Shown here: positions 16,239 to 16,240 of the stretch, one piece after another
Layout of the letters: each line of letters opens with the position of its first letter
Numbering within the stretch: position 1 is the first letter of the stretch
Assembly (NCBI GenBank): GCA_034439915.1
Contig: JAWXBI010000008.1
Location: forward strand, 1-16,240
Source of the DNA: JADJLQ01 sp034439915
Lineage (GTDB): Bacteria > Bacteroidota > Bacteroidia > Chitinophagales > Saprospiraceae
Direction of reading: 5' to 3'
DNA length: 16,240 nt
The notes under the pieces: model-generated
The model's input: the letters and a program-made list of their open reading frames with translations, nothing else
What the model was told of the DNA's origin: nothing
The model's database searches: none
Translations under genes and position numbers: made by a program

Positions 16239-16240
16239 AA

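Overview
The window reads as a chromosomal segment from a member of the Bacteroidota, probably near Saprospiraceae/Chitinophagia; this placement is an inference. The evidence is Bacteroidota-style -7 boxes (TAnnTTTG), mostly weak Shine-Dalgarno signals, secreted proteins whose signal peptides end in ...AQ, and families typical of that phylum (DUF4153, DUF2911, a PPC-like domain joined to a metzincin). No rRNA, tRNA, CRISPR array, transposase or phage gene was seen.

Layout. Positions 1-286 hold a degenerate intergenic repeat of the CACAGAG/CTCCGTG type. On the minus strand follow a TerC-family membrane protein (287-1054) and, upstream of it, a CPA2 cation:proton antiporter with a cytoplasmic TrkA-N/RCK-like domain (1135-3009). 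Next, also minus, is a CDP-alcohol phosphatidyltransferase (3498-4082), followed 14 nt downstream by an unlisted 36-codon ORF (3373-3483) and a terminator-like hairpin (3319-3343). After a divergent promoter region, a plus-strand operon runs 4297-7316: a six-TM protein, a small winged-helix regulator that starts on an overlapping GTGA, a DUF4153 membrane protein and another polytopic membrane protein. The same three-half-site operator (ACTTTG-N5-CAAAGT-ACTT) lies just before the first and third genes; the first copy overlaps a good Bacteroidota promoter, which suggests autoregulation by the small winged-helix protein. A 14-bp perfect hairpin closes the operon.

The convergent gap 7317-7848 carries a two-part tandem repeat (26-bp units, then 19-bp units) and a second copy of the CTCCGTG element. 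rmuC (7849-9459, minus) follows. Between 9.9 and 12.2 kb, minus strand, is a set of genes for secreted proteins: a DUF2911 protein broken by two frameshifts, an NTF2/SnoaL-like protein broken by three lesions, and an intact jelly-roll-like secreted protein. On the plus strand, a 974-codon secreted metzincin-type protease (12522-15446) is interrupted by one in-frame TAA just after its signal peptide. The window closes with an intact beta-carbonic anhydrase (15612-16238).

The three damaged genes lie together while everything else is intact. Either this is a local zone of gene decay or, because several lesions are in homopolymers, some of them are assembly errors. The most interesting element for follow-up is the operator-controlled membrane-protein operon; no clearly new defence or mobile system was found.
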